Shown in pieces: positions 1 to 15,405 of a DNA stretch of 64,000 bases. Source of the DNA: Nomia melanderi (lineage: Eukaryota > Arthropoda > Insecta > Hymenoptera > Halictidae); contig NW_027475348.1 in the NCBI RefSeq assembly GCF_051020985.1, forward strand, positions 1 through 64,000. The letters run 5' to 3'. How positions within the stretch are numbered: the stretch's first letter is position 1; every line of letters starts with the position of its first letter. The notes below the pieces were generated by a model. The model saw only the letters and a list, made by a program, of their open reading frames with translations, ran no database searches and was not told the DNA's origin. Position numbers and translations under genes: made by a program.

Positions 1-2589
1 AAACTATATAAAACTATATAAAACTATATAAAACTATATAAAACTATATAATACTATATAACACTATATAAAACTAACAAAACTATATAAAACTATATAA
101 AACTATATAAAATTCTCTAAAACTGTATAAAACTACATAAAACTATATAAAACTATATAAAACTATATAATACTATATAAAACTATATAAAACTATATAA
201 AACTATATAAAACTATATAGAACTATATAAAACTATATAAAACTAACAAAACTATATAAAACTATATAAAACTATGTAAAACTCTATAAAACTATATAAA
301 ACTATATAAAACTATATAATACTATATAATACTATATAAAACTAACAAAACTATATAAAACTATATAAAACTATATAAAACTATATAAAACTATATAGAA
401 CTATATAAAACTATATAAAACTAACAAAACTATATAAAACTATATAAAACTATGTAAAACTCTATAAAACTATATAAAACTATATAAAACTATATAATAC
501 TATATAATACTATATAAAACTAACAAAACTATATAAAACTATATAAAACTAATAAAACTATATAAAACAATATGAAACTCTATAAAACTCTCTAAAACTA
601 TATAAAACTACATAAAACTATATAAAACTATATAAAACTAACAAAACTATATAAAAATATATAAAACTCATAAAACTATATAAATCTATATAGTACTATA
701 TAAAACTATATAGTACGATATAAAACTATATAAAACTATATAAAACTATATAAAAATATATGAAACTCTCTAAAACTATATAAAACTACATAAAACTATA
801 TAAAAATATATAAAACTATATAAAACTATATAAAACTATATAGAACTATATAAAACTATATAAAACAATATAATACTAATAAAACTATATAAAACTATAT
901 AACACTATATAAAACTATATAAAACTAACAAAACTATATAAAACTATATAAAACTAATAATACTATATAAAACTAATAAAACTATATAAAACTATATGAA
1001 ACTCTATAAAACTATATAGAACTATATAAAACTATATAGAACTATATAAAACTATATAAAACTATATAATACTAATAAAACTATATAAAACTATATAACA
1101 CTATATAAAACTATATAAAACTAACAAAACTATATAAAACTATATAAAACTAATAAAACTATATAAAACTAATAAAACTATATAAAACTAATAAAACTAT
1201 ATAAAACAATATGAAACTCTATAAAACTATATAGAACTATATAAAACTATATAAAACTATATAAAACTATATAAAACTATATAAAACTATATACAACTAT
1301 ATAAAACTATATAAAACTATATGAAACTCTCTAAAACTATATAAAACTAAATAAAACTATATAAAAATATATAAAACTATATAAAAATATATAAAACTAT
1401 ATAAAACTATATAAAACTATATAGAACTATATAAAACTATATAAAACTATATAGAACTATATAAAACTATATAAAACTATATATTACTAATAAAACTATA
1501 TAAAACTATATAACACTATATAAAAGTATATAAAAGTAACAAAACTATATAAAGCTATATAAAACTAATAAAACTATATAAAACAATATGAAACTTTATA
1601 AAACTCTCTAAAACTATATAAACATACATAAAACTATATAAAACTATATAAAACTATATAAAATTCTCTAAAACTATATAAAACTACATAAAACTATATA
1701 ATACTATATAAAACTATATAAAACTATATAAAACTATATAAAACTATATAGAACTATATAAAACTATATAAAACTAACAAAAATATATAAAACTATATAA
1801 AACAATATGAAACTCTATAAAACTATATAGAACTATATAAAACTATATAAAACTATATAAAACTAACAAAACTATTTAAAACTATATAAAACTATATAAA
1901 ACTATATAACACGATATAAAAGTAATAAAACTATATAAAACTATATAACACTATATAAAACTATATAAAACTATATAAAACTAAAGAAAACTAACAAAAT
2001 TATATAAAACAATATAAAACTATATAAAACTATGTAAAACTCTATAAAACTATATAAAACTATATAATATTAATAAAACTATATAAAACTAACAAAACTA
2101 TATAAAACTATATAAAACTATATAAAACTCTATAAAACTATATAAAACTATTTAAAACTATATAAAACTATATAAAACTATATAAAACTATATAAAACTA
2201 ACAAAACTATATAAAACTATATAAAACTATGTAAAACTCTATAAAACTATATAAAACTATATAAAACTATATAATACTATATAATACTATATAAAACTAA
2301 CAAAACTATATAAAACTATATAAAACTAACAAAACTATATAAAACTATATAAAACTATGTAAAACTCTATAAAACTATATAAAACTATATAAAACTATAT
2401 AATACTATATAATACTATATAAAACTAACAAAACTATATAAAACTATATAAAACTATATAAAACTATATAAAAATATATGAAACTCTCTAAAACTATATA
2501 AAACTACATAAAACTATATAAAAATATATAAAACTATATAAAACTATATAAAACTATATAAAACTATATAGAACTATATAAAACTATAT
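1..2589 (+). repeat. Higher-order block of the minisatellite, first copy (offset 3050)
   Basis: Rare marker units recur in the same order exactly 3050 bp downstream. AAATTCTCTAAAACTGTATA at about 110 matches 3160. The AAAGCTATAT unit at 1551 matches 4601. The pattern of GAACTATATA and CACTATATAA variants agrees between them. Agreement ends near 2589, where this copy has a TTAAACAAACAA variant that the second copy lacks. The left end lies outside the window, so the true block may be longer. Confidence 0.88.
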
Positions 2590-3050
2590 TAAACAAACAA
2601 AACTATATAAAACTAACAAAACTATATAAAACTATATAAAACTAATAAAACTATATAAAACTAATAAGACTATATAAAACTATATGAAACTCTATAAAAC
2701 TATATAGAACTAACAAAACTATATAAAACTATATAAAACTAATAAAACTATATAAAACTAATAAGACTATATAAAACTATATGAAACTCTATAAAACTAT
2801 ATAGAACTATATAAAACTATATAAAACTATATAAAACTATATAAAACTAACAAAACTATATAAAACTATATAAAACTAATAAAACTATATAAAACTATAT
2901 AAAACTATATAACACTATATAAAACTATATAAAACTAACAAAACTATATAAAACTATATAAAACAATATAAAACTATATAAAACTATATAAAACTATATA
3001 AAACACTATAAAACTCTCTAAAACTATATAAAATTACATAAAACTACATA

Positions 3051-5639
3051 AAACTATATAAAACTATATAAAACTATATAAAACTATATAAAACTATATA
3101 ATACTATATAACACTATATAAAACTAACAAAACTATATAAAACTATATAAAACTATATAAAATTCTCTAAAACTGTATAAAACTACATAAAACTATATAA
3201 AACTATATAAAACTATATAATACTATATAAAACTATATAAAACTATATAAAACTATATAAAACTATATAGAACTATATAAAACTATATAAAACTAACAAA
3301 ACTATATAAAACTATATAAAACTATGTAAAACTCTATAAAACTATATAAAACTATATAAAACTATATAATACTATATAATACTATATAAAACTAACAAAA
3401 CTATATAAAACTATATAAAACTATATAAAACTATATAAAACTATATAGAACTATATAAAACTATATAAAACTAACAAAACTATATAAAACTATATAAAAC
3501 TATGTAAAACTCTATAAAACTATATAAAACTATATAAAACTATATAATACTATATAATACTATATAAAACTAACAAAACTATATAAAACTATATAAAACT
3601 AATAAAACTATATAAAACAATATGAAACTCTATAAAACTCTCTAAAACTATATAAAACTACATAAAACTATATAAAACTATATAAAACTAACAAAACTAT
3701 ATAAAAATATATAAAACTCATAAAACTATATAAATCTATATAGTACTATATAAAACTATATAGTACGATATAAAACTATATAAAACTATATAAAACTATA
3801 TAAAAATATATGAAACTCTCTAAAACTATATAAAACTACATAAAACTATATAAAAATATATAAAACTATATAAAACTATATAAAACTATATAGAACTATA
3901 TAAAACTATATAAAACAATATAATACTAATAAAACTATATAAAACTATATAACACTATATAAAACTATATAAAACTAACAAAACTATATAAAACTATATA
4001 AAACTAATAATACTATATAAAACTAATAAAACTATATAAAACTATATGAAACTCTATAAAACTATATAGAACTATATAAAACTATATAGAACTATATAAA
4101 ACTATATAAAACTATATAATACTAATAAAACTATATAAAACTATATAACACTATATAAAACTATATAAAACTAACAAAACTATATAAAACTATATAAAAC
4201 TAATAAAACTATATAAAACTAATAAAACTATATAAAACTAATAAAACTATATAAAACAATATGAAACTCTATAAAACTATATAGAACTATATAAAACTAT
4301 ATAAAACTATATAAAACTATATAAAACTATATAAAACTATATACAACTATATAAAACTATATAAAACTATATGAAACTCTCTAAAACTATATAAAACTAA
4401 ATAAAACTATATAAAAATATATAAAACTATATAAAAATATATAAAACTATATAAAACTATATAAAACTATATAGAACTATATAAAACTATATAAAACTAT
4501 ATAGAACTATATAAAACTATATAAAACTATATATTACTAATAAAACTATATAAAACTATATAACACTATATAAAAGTATATAAAAGTAACAAAACTATAT
4601 AAAGCTATATAAAACTAATAAAACTATATAAAACAATATGAAACTTTATAAAACTCTCTAAAACTATATAAACATACATAAAACTATATAAAACTATATA
4701 AAACTATATAAAATTCTCTAAAACTATATAAAACTACATAAAACTATATAATACTATATAAAACTATATAAAACTATATAAAACTATATAAAACTATATA
4801 GAACTATATAAAACTATATAAAACTAACAAAAATATATAAAACTATATAAAACAATATGAAACTCTATAAAACTATATAGAACTATATAAAACTATATAA
4901 AACTATATAAAACTAACAAAACTATTTAAAACTATATAAAACTATATAAAACTATATAACACGATATAAAAGTAATAAAACTATATAAAACTATATAACA
5001 CTATATAAAACTATATAAAACTATATAAAACTAAAGAAAACTAACAAAATTATATAAAACAATATAAAACTATATAAAACTATGTAAAACTCTATAAAAC
5101 TATATAAAACTATATAATATTAATAAAACTATATAAAACTAACAAAACTATATAAAACTATATAAAACTATATAAAACTCTATAAAACTATATAAAACTA
5201 TTTAAAACTATATAAAACTATATAAAACTATATAAAACTATATAAAACTAACAAAACTATATAAAACTATATAAAACTATGTAAAACTCTATAAAACTAT
5301 ATAAAACTATATAAAACTATATAATACTATATAATACTATATAAAACTAACAAAACTATATAAAACTATATAAAACTAACAAAACTATATAAAACTATAT
5401 AAAACTATGTAAAACTCTATAAAACTATATAAAACTATATAAAACTATATAATACTATATAATACTATATAAAACTAACAAAACTATATAAAACTATATA
5501 AAACTATATAAAACTATATAAAAATATATGAAACTCTCTAAAACTATATAAAACTACATAAAACTATATAAAAATATATAAAACTATATAAAACTATATA
5601 AAACTATATAAAACTATATAGAACTATATAAAACTATAT
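3051..5639 (+). repeat. Higher-order block of the minisatellite, second copy (offset 3050)
   Basis: This is the downstream partner of 1-2589, with nearly base-identical order of variant units. It shows that the array grew by copying kilobase segments, not only single 10-bp units. The few visible differences suggest recent duplication. Confidence 0.88.
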
Positions 5640-8220
5640 AAAACTATATAATACTAATAAAACTATATAAAACTATATAACACTATATAAAACTATATAA
5701 AACTAACAAAACTATATAAAACTATATAAAACTAATAAAACTATATAAAACTAATAAAACTATATAAAACTAATAAAACTATATAAAACTATATGAAACT
5801 CTATAAAACTATATAGAACTATATAAAACTATATAAAACTATATAAAACTATATAAAACTATATAAAACTATATACAACTATATAAAACTATATAAAACT
5901 ATATGAAACTCTCTGAAACTATATAAAACTAAATAAAACTATATAAAAATATATAAAACTATATAAAACTATATAAAACTATATAGAACTATATAAAACT
6001 ATATAAAACTATATAGAACTATATAAAACTATATAAAACTATATATTACTAATAAAACTATATAAAACTATATAACACTATATAAAACTATATAAAACTA
6101 ACAAAACTATATAAAACTATATAAAACTAATAAAACTATAAAAACTAATAAAACTATATAAAGCTATATGAAACTCTATAAAACTATATAGAACTATATA
6201 AAACTGTATAAAACTATATAAAACTATATAAAACTATATAAAACTATATAAAACTATATAAAACTAACAAAACTATATACAACTATATAAAACTATATAG
6301 AACTATATAAAACTATATAAAACTAACAAAACTATATAAAACTATATAAAACTATATAAAACTCTATAAAACTATATAAAATTATATAATACTAATAAAA
6401 CTATATAAAACTATATAACACTATATGAAACTATATAAAACTAACAAAACTATATAAAACTAACAAAACTATATAAAACTATATAAAACTAATAAAACTA
6501 ATAAAACTATATAAAACTATATAACACTATATAAAACTATATAAAACTAACAAAACTATATAAAACTATATAAAACAATATAAAACTATATAAAACTATA
6601 TAAAACTATATAAAACTATATAAAACACTATAAAACTCTCTAAAACTATATAAAACTACATAAAACTATATAAAACTATATAAAACTATATAAAACTATA
6701 TAATACTATATAACACTATATAAAACTAACAAAACTATATGAAACAATATAACACTATATAAAATTATATAAAACTAACAAAACTATATTAAACTATATA
6801 AAACTAATAAAACTATATAAAACTATATTAAACTATCTAAAACTGTATAAACCTATATAAAACTACATAAAACTATATAAAACTATATAAACCTATAGGA
6901 AACTATATAAAACAATATAAAGCTACCAAACTATATAAAACTATACAAAAGTAAGAAAACTCTCTAAAACTATATAAAACTACATAAAACTATATAAAAC
7001 TATATAAAACTAACAAAACTATATAAAACTATATAAAACTCATAAAACTATATAAAACTATATAGTACTATATAATACTATATAGTACGATATAAAACTA
7101 TATAAAACAAACAAAACTATGTAAAACTATATAAAACTATATAAAACTATATAAAACTATATGAAACTCTCCAAAACTATATAAAACTACATAAAACTAT
7201 ATAAAAATATATAAAATTATATAAAACTATATAAAACTACATAAAACTATATAAAACTATATAAAATCATATTAAACTATATAAAACTATATAACGCTAA
7301 CAAGCCTATATAATACTATATAACACTATATAAAATTAACAAAACTATGTAAAACTATATAAAACTATATAAAATTCTCTAAAACTATATAAAACTACAT
7401 AAAACTATATAAAACTATACAAAACTATATAAAACTATGGTAAACTCTATAAAACTATATAACACTATATAAAACTGCATAAAACTATATAAAACAATAT
7501 AAAACTATATAAAACTATATAAAACTATATAAAACTATATAAAACTAACAAAAATATATAAAACTATATAAAGTTATATAAAACGATATAAAACTAATAA
7601 AACTATATAAAACTATATAAAACAATATGAAACTCTATAAAACTCTCTAAAACTATATAAAACTACATAAAACTATATAAAACTATATAAAACTAACAAA
7701 ACTATATAAAACTATATAAAACTCATAAAACTATATAAATCTATATAGTACTATATAAAACTATATAGTACGATATAAAACTATATAAAACTATATAAAA
7801 CTATATAAAAATATATGAAACTCTCTAAAACTATATAAAACTACATAAAACTATATAAAAATATATAAAACTATATAAAACTATATAAAGCTATATAGAA
7901 CTATATAAAACTATATAAAACTATATAATACTAATAAAACTATATAAAACTATATAACACTATATAAAACTATATAAAACTAACAAAACTATATAAAACT
8001 ATATAAAACTAATAATACTATATAAAACTAATAAAACTATATAAAACTATATGAAACTCTATAAAACTATATAGAACTATATAAAACTATATAGAACTAT
8101 ATAAAACTATATAAAACTATATAATACTAATAAAACTATATAAAACTATATAACACTATATAAAACTATATAAAACTAACAAAACTATATAAAACTATAT
8201 AAAACTAATAAAACTATATA
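5640..8220 (+). repeat. Second higher-order block, first copy
   Basis: This stretch recurs at 8113-10614. The offset is 2473 bp over the first part (marker CTCTGAAACT at 5911 and 8384; AAGCTATATG at 6161 and 8634). It is 2394 bp over the second part (ACCTATAGGA at 6891 and 9285; AACGCTAACAAGCC at 7293 and 9687). The 79-bp change of offset means about eight units were lost in the second copy between those markers. Confidence 0.82.
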
Positions 8221-10614
8221 AAACTAATAAAACTATATAAAACTAATAAAACTATATAAAACTATATGAAACTCTATAAAACTATATAGAACTATATAAA
8301 ACTATATAAAACTATATAAAACTATATAAAACTATATAAAACTATATACAACTATATAAAACTATATAAAACTATATGAAACGCTCTGAAACTATATAAA
8401 ACTAAATAAAACTATATAAAAATATATAAAACTATATAAAACTATATAAAACTATATAGAAGTATATAAAACTATATAAAACTATATAGAACTATATAAA
8501 ACTATATAAAACTATATATTACTAATAAAACTATATAAAACTATATAACACTATATAAAACTATATAAAACTAACAAAACTATATAAAACTATATAAAAC
8601 TAATAAAACTATAAAAACTAATAAAACTATATAAAGCTATATGAAACTCTATAAAACTATATAGAACTATATAAAACTGTATAAAACTATATAAAACTAT
8701 ATAAAACTATATAAAACTAACAAAACTATATAAAACTATATAAAACTATATAAAACTCTATAAAACTATATAAAATTATATAATACTAATAAAACTATAT
8801 AAAACTATATAACACTATATGAAACTATATAAAACTAACAAAACTATATAAAACTAACAAAACTATATAAAACTATATAAAACTAATAAAACTAATAAAA
8901 CTATATAAAACTATATAACACTATATAAAACTATATAAAACTAACAAAACTATATAAAACTATATAAAACAATATAAAACTATATAAAACTATATAAAAC
9001 TATATAAAACTATATAAAACACTATAAAACTCTCTAAAACTATATAAAACTACATAAAACTATATAAAACTATATAAAACTATATAAAACTATATAATAC
9101 TATATAACACTATATAAAACTAACAAAACTATATGAAACAATATAACACTATATAAAATTATATAAAACTAACAAAACTATATTAAACTATATAAAACTA
9201 ATAAAACTATATAAAACTATATTAAACTATCTAAAACTGTATAAACCTATATAAAACTACATAAAACTATATAAAACTATATAAACCTATAGGAAACTAT
9301 ATAAAACAATATAAAGCTACCAAACTATATAAAACTATACAAAAGTAAGAAAACTCTCTAAAACTATATAAAACTACATAAAACTATATAAAACTATATA
9401 AAACTAACAAAACTATATAAAACTATATAAAACTCATAAAACTATATAAAACTATATAGTACTATATAATACTATATAGTACGATATAAAACTATATAAA
9501 ACAAACAAAACTATGTAAAACTGTATAAAACTATATGAAACTATATAAAACTATATGAAACTCTCCAAAACTATATAAAACTACATAAAACTATATAAAA
9601 ATATATAAAATTATATAAAACTATATAAAACTACATAAAACTATATAAAACTATATAAAATCATATTAAACTATATAAAACTATATAACGCTAACAAGCC
9701 TATATAATACTATATAACACTATATAAAATTAACAAAACTATGTAAAACTATATAAAACTATATAAAATTCTCTAAAACTATATAAAACTACATAAAACT
9801 ATATAAAACTATACAAAACTATATAAAACTATGGTAAACTCTATAAAACTATATAACACTATATAAAACTGCATAAAACTATATAAAACAATATAAAACT
9901 ATATAAAACTATATAAAACTATATAAAACTATATAAAACTAACAAAAATATATAAAACTATATAAAGTTATATAAAACGATATAAAACTAATAAAACTAT
10001 ATAAAACTATATAAAACAATATGAAACTCTATAAAACTCTCTAAAACTATATAAAACTACATAAAACTATATAAAACTATATAAAACTAACAAAACTATA
10101 TAAAACTATATAAAACTCATAAAACTATATAAATCTATATAGTACTATATAAAACTATATAGTACGATATAAAACTATATAAAACTATATAAAACTATAT
10201 AAAAATATATGAAACTCTCTAAAACTATATAAAACTACATAAAACTATATAAAAATATATAAAACTATATAAAACTATATAAAGCTATATAGAACTATAT
10301 AAAACTATATAAAACTATATAATACTAATAAAACTATATAAAACTACATAACACTATATAAAACTATATAAAACTAACAAAACTATATAAAACTATATAA
10401 AACTAATAATACTATATAAAACTAATAAAACTATATAAAACTATATGAAACTCTATAAAACTATATAGAACTATATAAAACTATATAGAACTATATAAAA
10501 CTATATAAAACTATATAATACTAATAAAACTATATAAAACTATATAACACTATATAAAACTATATAAAACTAACAAAACTATATAAAACTATATAAAACT
10601 AATAAAACTATATA
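8113..10614 (+). repeat. Second higher-order block, second copy
   Basis: Partner of 5640-8220, carrying an internal deletion of about 79 bp. The two copies slightly overlap in coordinates at 8113-8220, as expected for a tandem duplication. After 10614 the order of variants departs. A further partial copy of the 7020-7160 and 7330-7560 marker order appears at about 10745-11215. Confidence 0.78.
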
Positions 10615-13600
10615 AAACTATATAAAACTGTATAAAACCATATAAAGCTATATAAAACTAATAAAACTAACAAAACTATATAAAACTGTATAAAACTAAT
10701 AAAACTACATAAAACTATATGAAACTCTATAAAACTATATAGAACTAACAAAACTATATAAAACTATATAAAACTCATAAAACTATATAAAACTATATAG
10801 TACTATATAATACTATATAGTACGATATAAAACTATATAAAACAAACAAAACTATGTAAAACTATATAAAACTATATAAAACTATATAAAACTATATGAA
10901 ACTCTCCAAAACTATATAAAACTACATAAAACTATATAAAAATATATAAAACTATATAAAACTATATAACACTATATAAAACTAACAAAACTATGTAAAA
11001 CTATATAAAACTATATAAAATTCTCTAAAACTATATAAAACTACATAAAACTATATAAAACTATACAAAACTATATAAAACTATGGTAAACTCTATAAAA
11101 CTATATAACACTATATAAAACTACATAAAACTATATAAAACAATATAAAACTATATAAAACTATATAAAACTATATAAAACTATATAAAACTAACAAAAA
11201 TATATAAAACTATATAAAACAATATAAAACTATATAAAACTATATAAAACTATATAAAACTATATAAAACTATATAATACTATATAAAACTATATAAAAC
11301 TGTATAAAACCATATAAAGCTATATAAAACTAATAAAACTAACAAAACTATATAAAACTGTATAAAACTAATAAAACTACATAAAACTATATGAAACTCT
11401 ATAAAACTATATAGAACTATATAAAACGATATAAAATTATATGAAAACTGTAAAAACCTATATAAAACTACATAAAACTGTATAAAACTATATAAAACTA
11501 TATAAAACTATATAAAACTATATAAAACTAATAAAACAATGCACCTTGATTTATTGCGCTATCTCTAATAGTACCCGAGAGATCACCAGATATATATGGG
11601 GTTTTTCCCTCACCCTGACAGTCCGGCCCCATGAGACGGTGATTTTCTCGGCCCCTGGTGGTCCGAGGTCGTTCCAGCTCCAGAGATTCATGCGCCTAGG
11701 CCTCCTGCAGATAATTCACTTCGGTTTATTGCGCTATCTCTAATAGCACCCGAGATATCACCAGATATATATTGGATTTTCCCCTGACCCTGAGTGTCCG
11801 GCCCCATGAGACGGTGGTTTTCTCGGCCCCTGGTGGTCCGAGGTCGTTCCCGCAGCACAGATTCATGCGCCAGGGCCCCCTGCAGATAATTCACTTTGCT
11901 TTATTGCGCTATCTGTAATAGCACCCGAGATATCACCAGATATATGCTGGATTTTTACATGACCTTGGGTGACGGATTCCGAATATCTGTAATTTTCTCG
12001 GCCCCTGGTTGTCCGAGGTAGTTCCTGCTGCACAGATACATTCGCCAGTGCCTCCCACAGACAATGCACTTTGATTTATTGCGCTATCTCTAATAGCACC
12101 CGAGATATCACCAGATATATATTGGATTTTTCCCCGACCCTGAGTGTCCGGACCCATGAGACGGTGGTTTTCTGTGCCCCTGGTGGTCCGAGGTCGTTCC
12201 CGCGGCACAGATCCATGCGCCAGGGACTCCTGCAGACAATGCACTTTGATTTATTGCGCTATCTCTAATAGCACCCGAGATATCATCAGATACATCCTGG
12301 GTGTTTACATGACCTTGGGTGTCCGGCCCCGTGAGACGGTGGTTTTTTCGGACACTGGTGATCCGAGGTCGTTCCCGCTGCACAGATTCATGCGCCAGGG
12401 CCTCCTGCAGACAATTCACTTTGGTTTATTGCGCTATCTCTAATAGCATTCGAGATATCACCAGATATATATTGGATTTTTCCCCGACCCTGAGTGTCCG
12501 GCCCCATGAGACGGTGGTTTTCTCGGTGCCTGGTGGTCCGAGGTCGTTCCCGCTGCCCAGATTCATGCGCCAGGCCCTCCTACAGACAATGCACTTTGAT
12601 TTATTGCGCTATCTGTAATAGCACCCGAGAAAGCACCATATACATGCTGGATTTTTACATGACTTTGGCTGACGGATACCGAAAATCTGTAATTTCCTCG
12701 GCCCCTGTTGGTCCGAGGTCGTTCCTGCTGCACAGGTGCATGCGCGAGAGCCTCCTACAGACAAAGCACTTTGGTTTATAGCGCTATCTGTAATAGCACC
12801 CGAGATATCACCAGATATATGCTGGATTTTTCCCTGACCCTGAGTGTCCGGCCCCATGAGACGGTGCTTTTCTCGGCCCCTGGTGATCCGAGGTCGTTCC
12901 CGCTGCACACATTCATGCGCCAGGGCCTCCTGCAGACAATTCACTTGGGTTTATTGCGCTATCTCTAATAGCAGCCGAGATATCACCAGATATATATTGG
13001 ATTTTTCCCTGACCCTCAGTGTCCGGGCCCATGTGTCGGTGGTTTTCTCGGAACCTGGTAGTCCAATGTCGTACCCGCTGCACAGACTCATGCGCCAGGG
13101 CCGCCTACAGACAATGCACTTTGATTTATTGCGCTATCTCTAATAGCACCCGAGATATCACCAGATATATATTGGATTTTTCCCCGACCCTGAGTGTCCG
13201 GACCCATGAGACGGTGGTTTTCTGTGCCCCTGGTGGTCCGAGGTCGTTCCCGCTCCACAGATTCATGCGCCAGGGCCTCCTACAGACAATGCACTTTGAT
13301 TTATTGCGCTATCTCTAATAGCACCCGAGATATCACCAGATATATATTGGATTTTTCCCCGACCCTGAGTGTTCGGCCCCATGAGACGGTGGTTTTCACG
13401 GAACCTGGTGATACGTGGTCGTTCCCGCTGCAGAGATTCATGCGCCAGGGCTTCCTGCAGATAATCCACTTTGGTTTATTGCGCTATCTCTAATAGCACC
13501 CGAGATATCACCTGATATATATTGGATTTTTCCCTGACCCTGACAGATCGGCTCCATGAGACGGTGATTTTCTCGGCCCCTGGTGGTCCGAGGTCGTTCC

Positions 13601-14520
13601 CGCTGCACAGACTCGTGCGCCAGGGCTTCCTGCAGACAAAGCACTTAGATATATCGCGCTATCTCTAATAGCACCCGAGATATCATCAGATACATCCTGG
13701 ATTTTTACATGACCTTGGATGACGGATTCCGAATATCTGCAATTTTCTCGGCCGCTGGTGGTCCGAGGTCGTTCCTGCTGCACAGATTCATTCGCCAGTG
13801 CCTCCTACGGACAAAGCACTTTGATTTATTGCGCTATCTCTAAAAGCACCCGAGATATCACCAGATATATATTGGATTTTCCCCTGACCCTGAGTGTCCG
13901 GGCCCATGAGACTGTGGTTTTCTCGGGCCCTGGTTGTCCGAAGTCGTTCCCGCTGCACAGATTCATGCGCCAGGGCCTCCTACAGACAATGCACTTTGAT
14001 TTATTGCGCTAACTGTAATAGCACCCGAGGTATCTCCAGATATATATTGGATTTTTCCCTGACCCTGAGTGTCCGGCCCCATGTGACGGTGGTTTTCTCG
14101 GACCCTGGTGGTCCGAGGTCCTTGCCGCTGCACAGAATCATGCGCCAGGGCTTCCTGCAGACAATTCACTTTGGTTTATTGCGCTATCTCTGATAGCACC
14201 CGAGATATCACCAGATATATATTGGATTTTTCCCCGTCCCTGTGTGTCCGGCCCCATGAGACGGTGGTTTTCTCGGCCCCTGCTGGTCCGAGGTCGTTCC
14301 TGCTGCACAGATTCATGCGCCCTGGCCTCCTGCAGATAATTCACTTTGGTTTATTGCGCTATCTCTAATAGCACCCGAGATATCACCAGATATATATTGG
14401 ATTTTCCCCTGACCCTGGGTGTCCGGCCCCATGAGATTGTGGTTTTCTCGGCCCCTGGTGGTCCGAGGTCGTTCCTGCTGCACAGATTCATGCGCCAGGG
14501 CCTCCAGCAGATAATGCACT

Positions 14521-15405
14521 TTGATTTATTGCGCTATCTCTAATAGCACCCGAGATATCACCAGATATATATTGGATTTTTCCCCGACCCTGAGTGTTCG
14601 GCCCCATGAGACGGTGGTTTTCACGGAACCTGGTGATACGTGGTCGTTCCCGCTGCAGAGATTCATGCGCCAGGGCTTCCTGCAGATAATCCACTTTGGT
14701 TTATTGCGCTATCTCTAATAGCACCCGAGATATCACCAGATATATATTGGATTTTTCCCTGACCCTGACAGATCGGCTCCATGAGACGGTGATTTTCTCG
14801 GCCCCTGGTGGTCCGAGGTCGTTCCCGCCGTACAGACTCATGCGCCAGGGCTTCCTGCAGACAAAGAACTTAGATATATCGCGCTATCTCTAATAGCACC
14901 CGAGATATCATCAGATACATCCTGGATTTTTACATGACCTTGGATGACGGATTCCGAATATCTGCAATTTTCTCGGCCGCTGGTGGTCCGAGGTCGTTCC
15001 TGCTGCACAGATTCATTCGCCAGTGCCTCCTACGGACAAAGCACTTTGATTTATTGCGCTATCTCTAATAGCACCCGAGATATCACCAGATATATATTGG
15101 ATTTTCCCCTGACCCTGAGTGTCCGGGCCCATGAGACTGTGGTTTTCTCGGGCCCTGGTTGTCCGAAGTCGTTCCCGCTGCACAGATTCATGCGCCAGGG
15201 CCTCCTACAGACAATGCACTTTGATTTAGTGCGCTATCTGTAATAGCACCCGAGGTATCTCCAGATATATATTGGATTTTTCCCTGACCCTGAGTGTCCG
15301 GCCCCATGTGACGGTGGTTTTCTCGGACCCTGGTGGTCCGAGGTCCTTGCCGCTGCACAGAATCATGCGCCAGGGCTTCCTGCAGACAATTCACTTTGGT
15401 TTATC
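14521..15405 (+). repeat. Copied segment inside satellite block 1 (source 13296-14180)
   Basis: The sequence repeats 13296-14180 at an offset of exactly 1225 bp, which is seven monomers. Private changes are shared, for example TGATACGTGGTCG at 13409 and 14634, and the GGATTCCGAATATCTGCAAT cassette at 13722 and 14947. A few differences are visible (for example CCGCTG against CCGCCG near 13601 and 14826). This is a seven-monomer higher-order duplication. Confidence 0.85.

Larger units (their letters stand above)
1..11535 (+). repeat. AT-rich minisatellite array, 10-bp unit ACTATATAAA
   Basis: The whole stretch is a tandem array of a 10-bp unit, ACTATATAAA, on the + strand. Recurrent variant units are ACTAACAAA and ACTAATAAA (9 bp), ACTCTATAAA, ACTATATGAA, ACTACATAAA, ACTATATAGA and ACTATATAAT. 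Each unit contains a run of four A and a TATATAAA octamer. There is no coding potential: stop codons recur in every frame. The array is open at the left edge of the window. It runs without spacer into the 175-bp satellite at 11536. The same unit, much more decayed, returns at 47587-51930 and inverted at 53091-54777. No gene, promoter or transposon end was seen inside it. Confidence 0.97.

Noticed and set aside
1..11535. Telomeric repeat
   Set aside because: The 10-bp AACTATATAA-type unit has no G-rich strand and resembles no known telomere motif.
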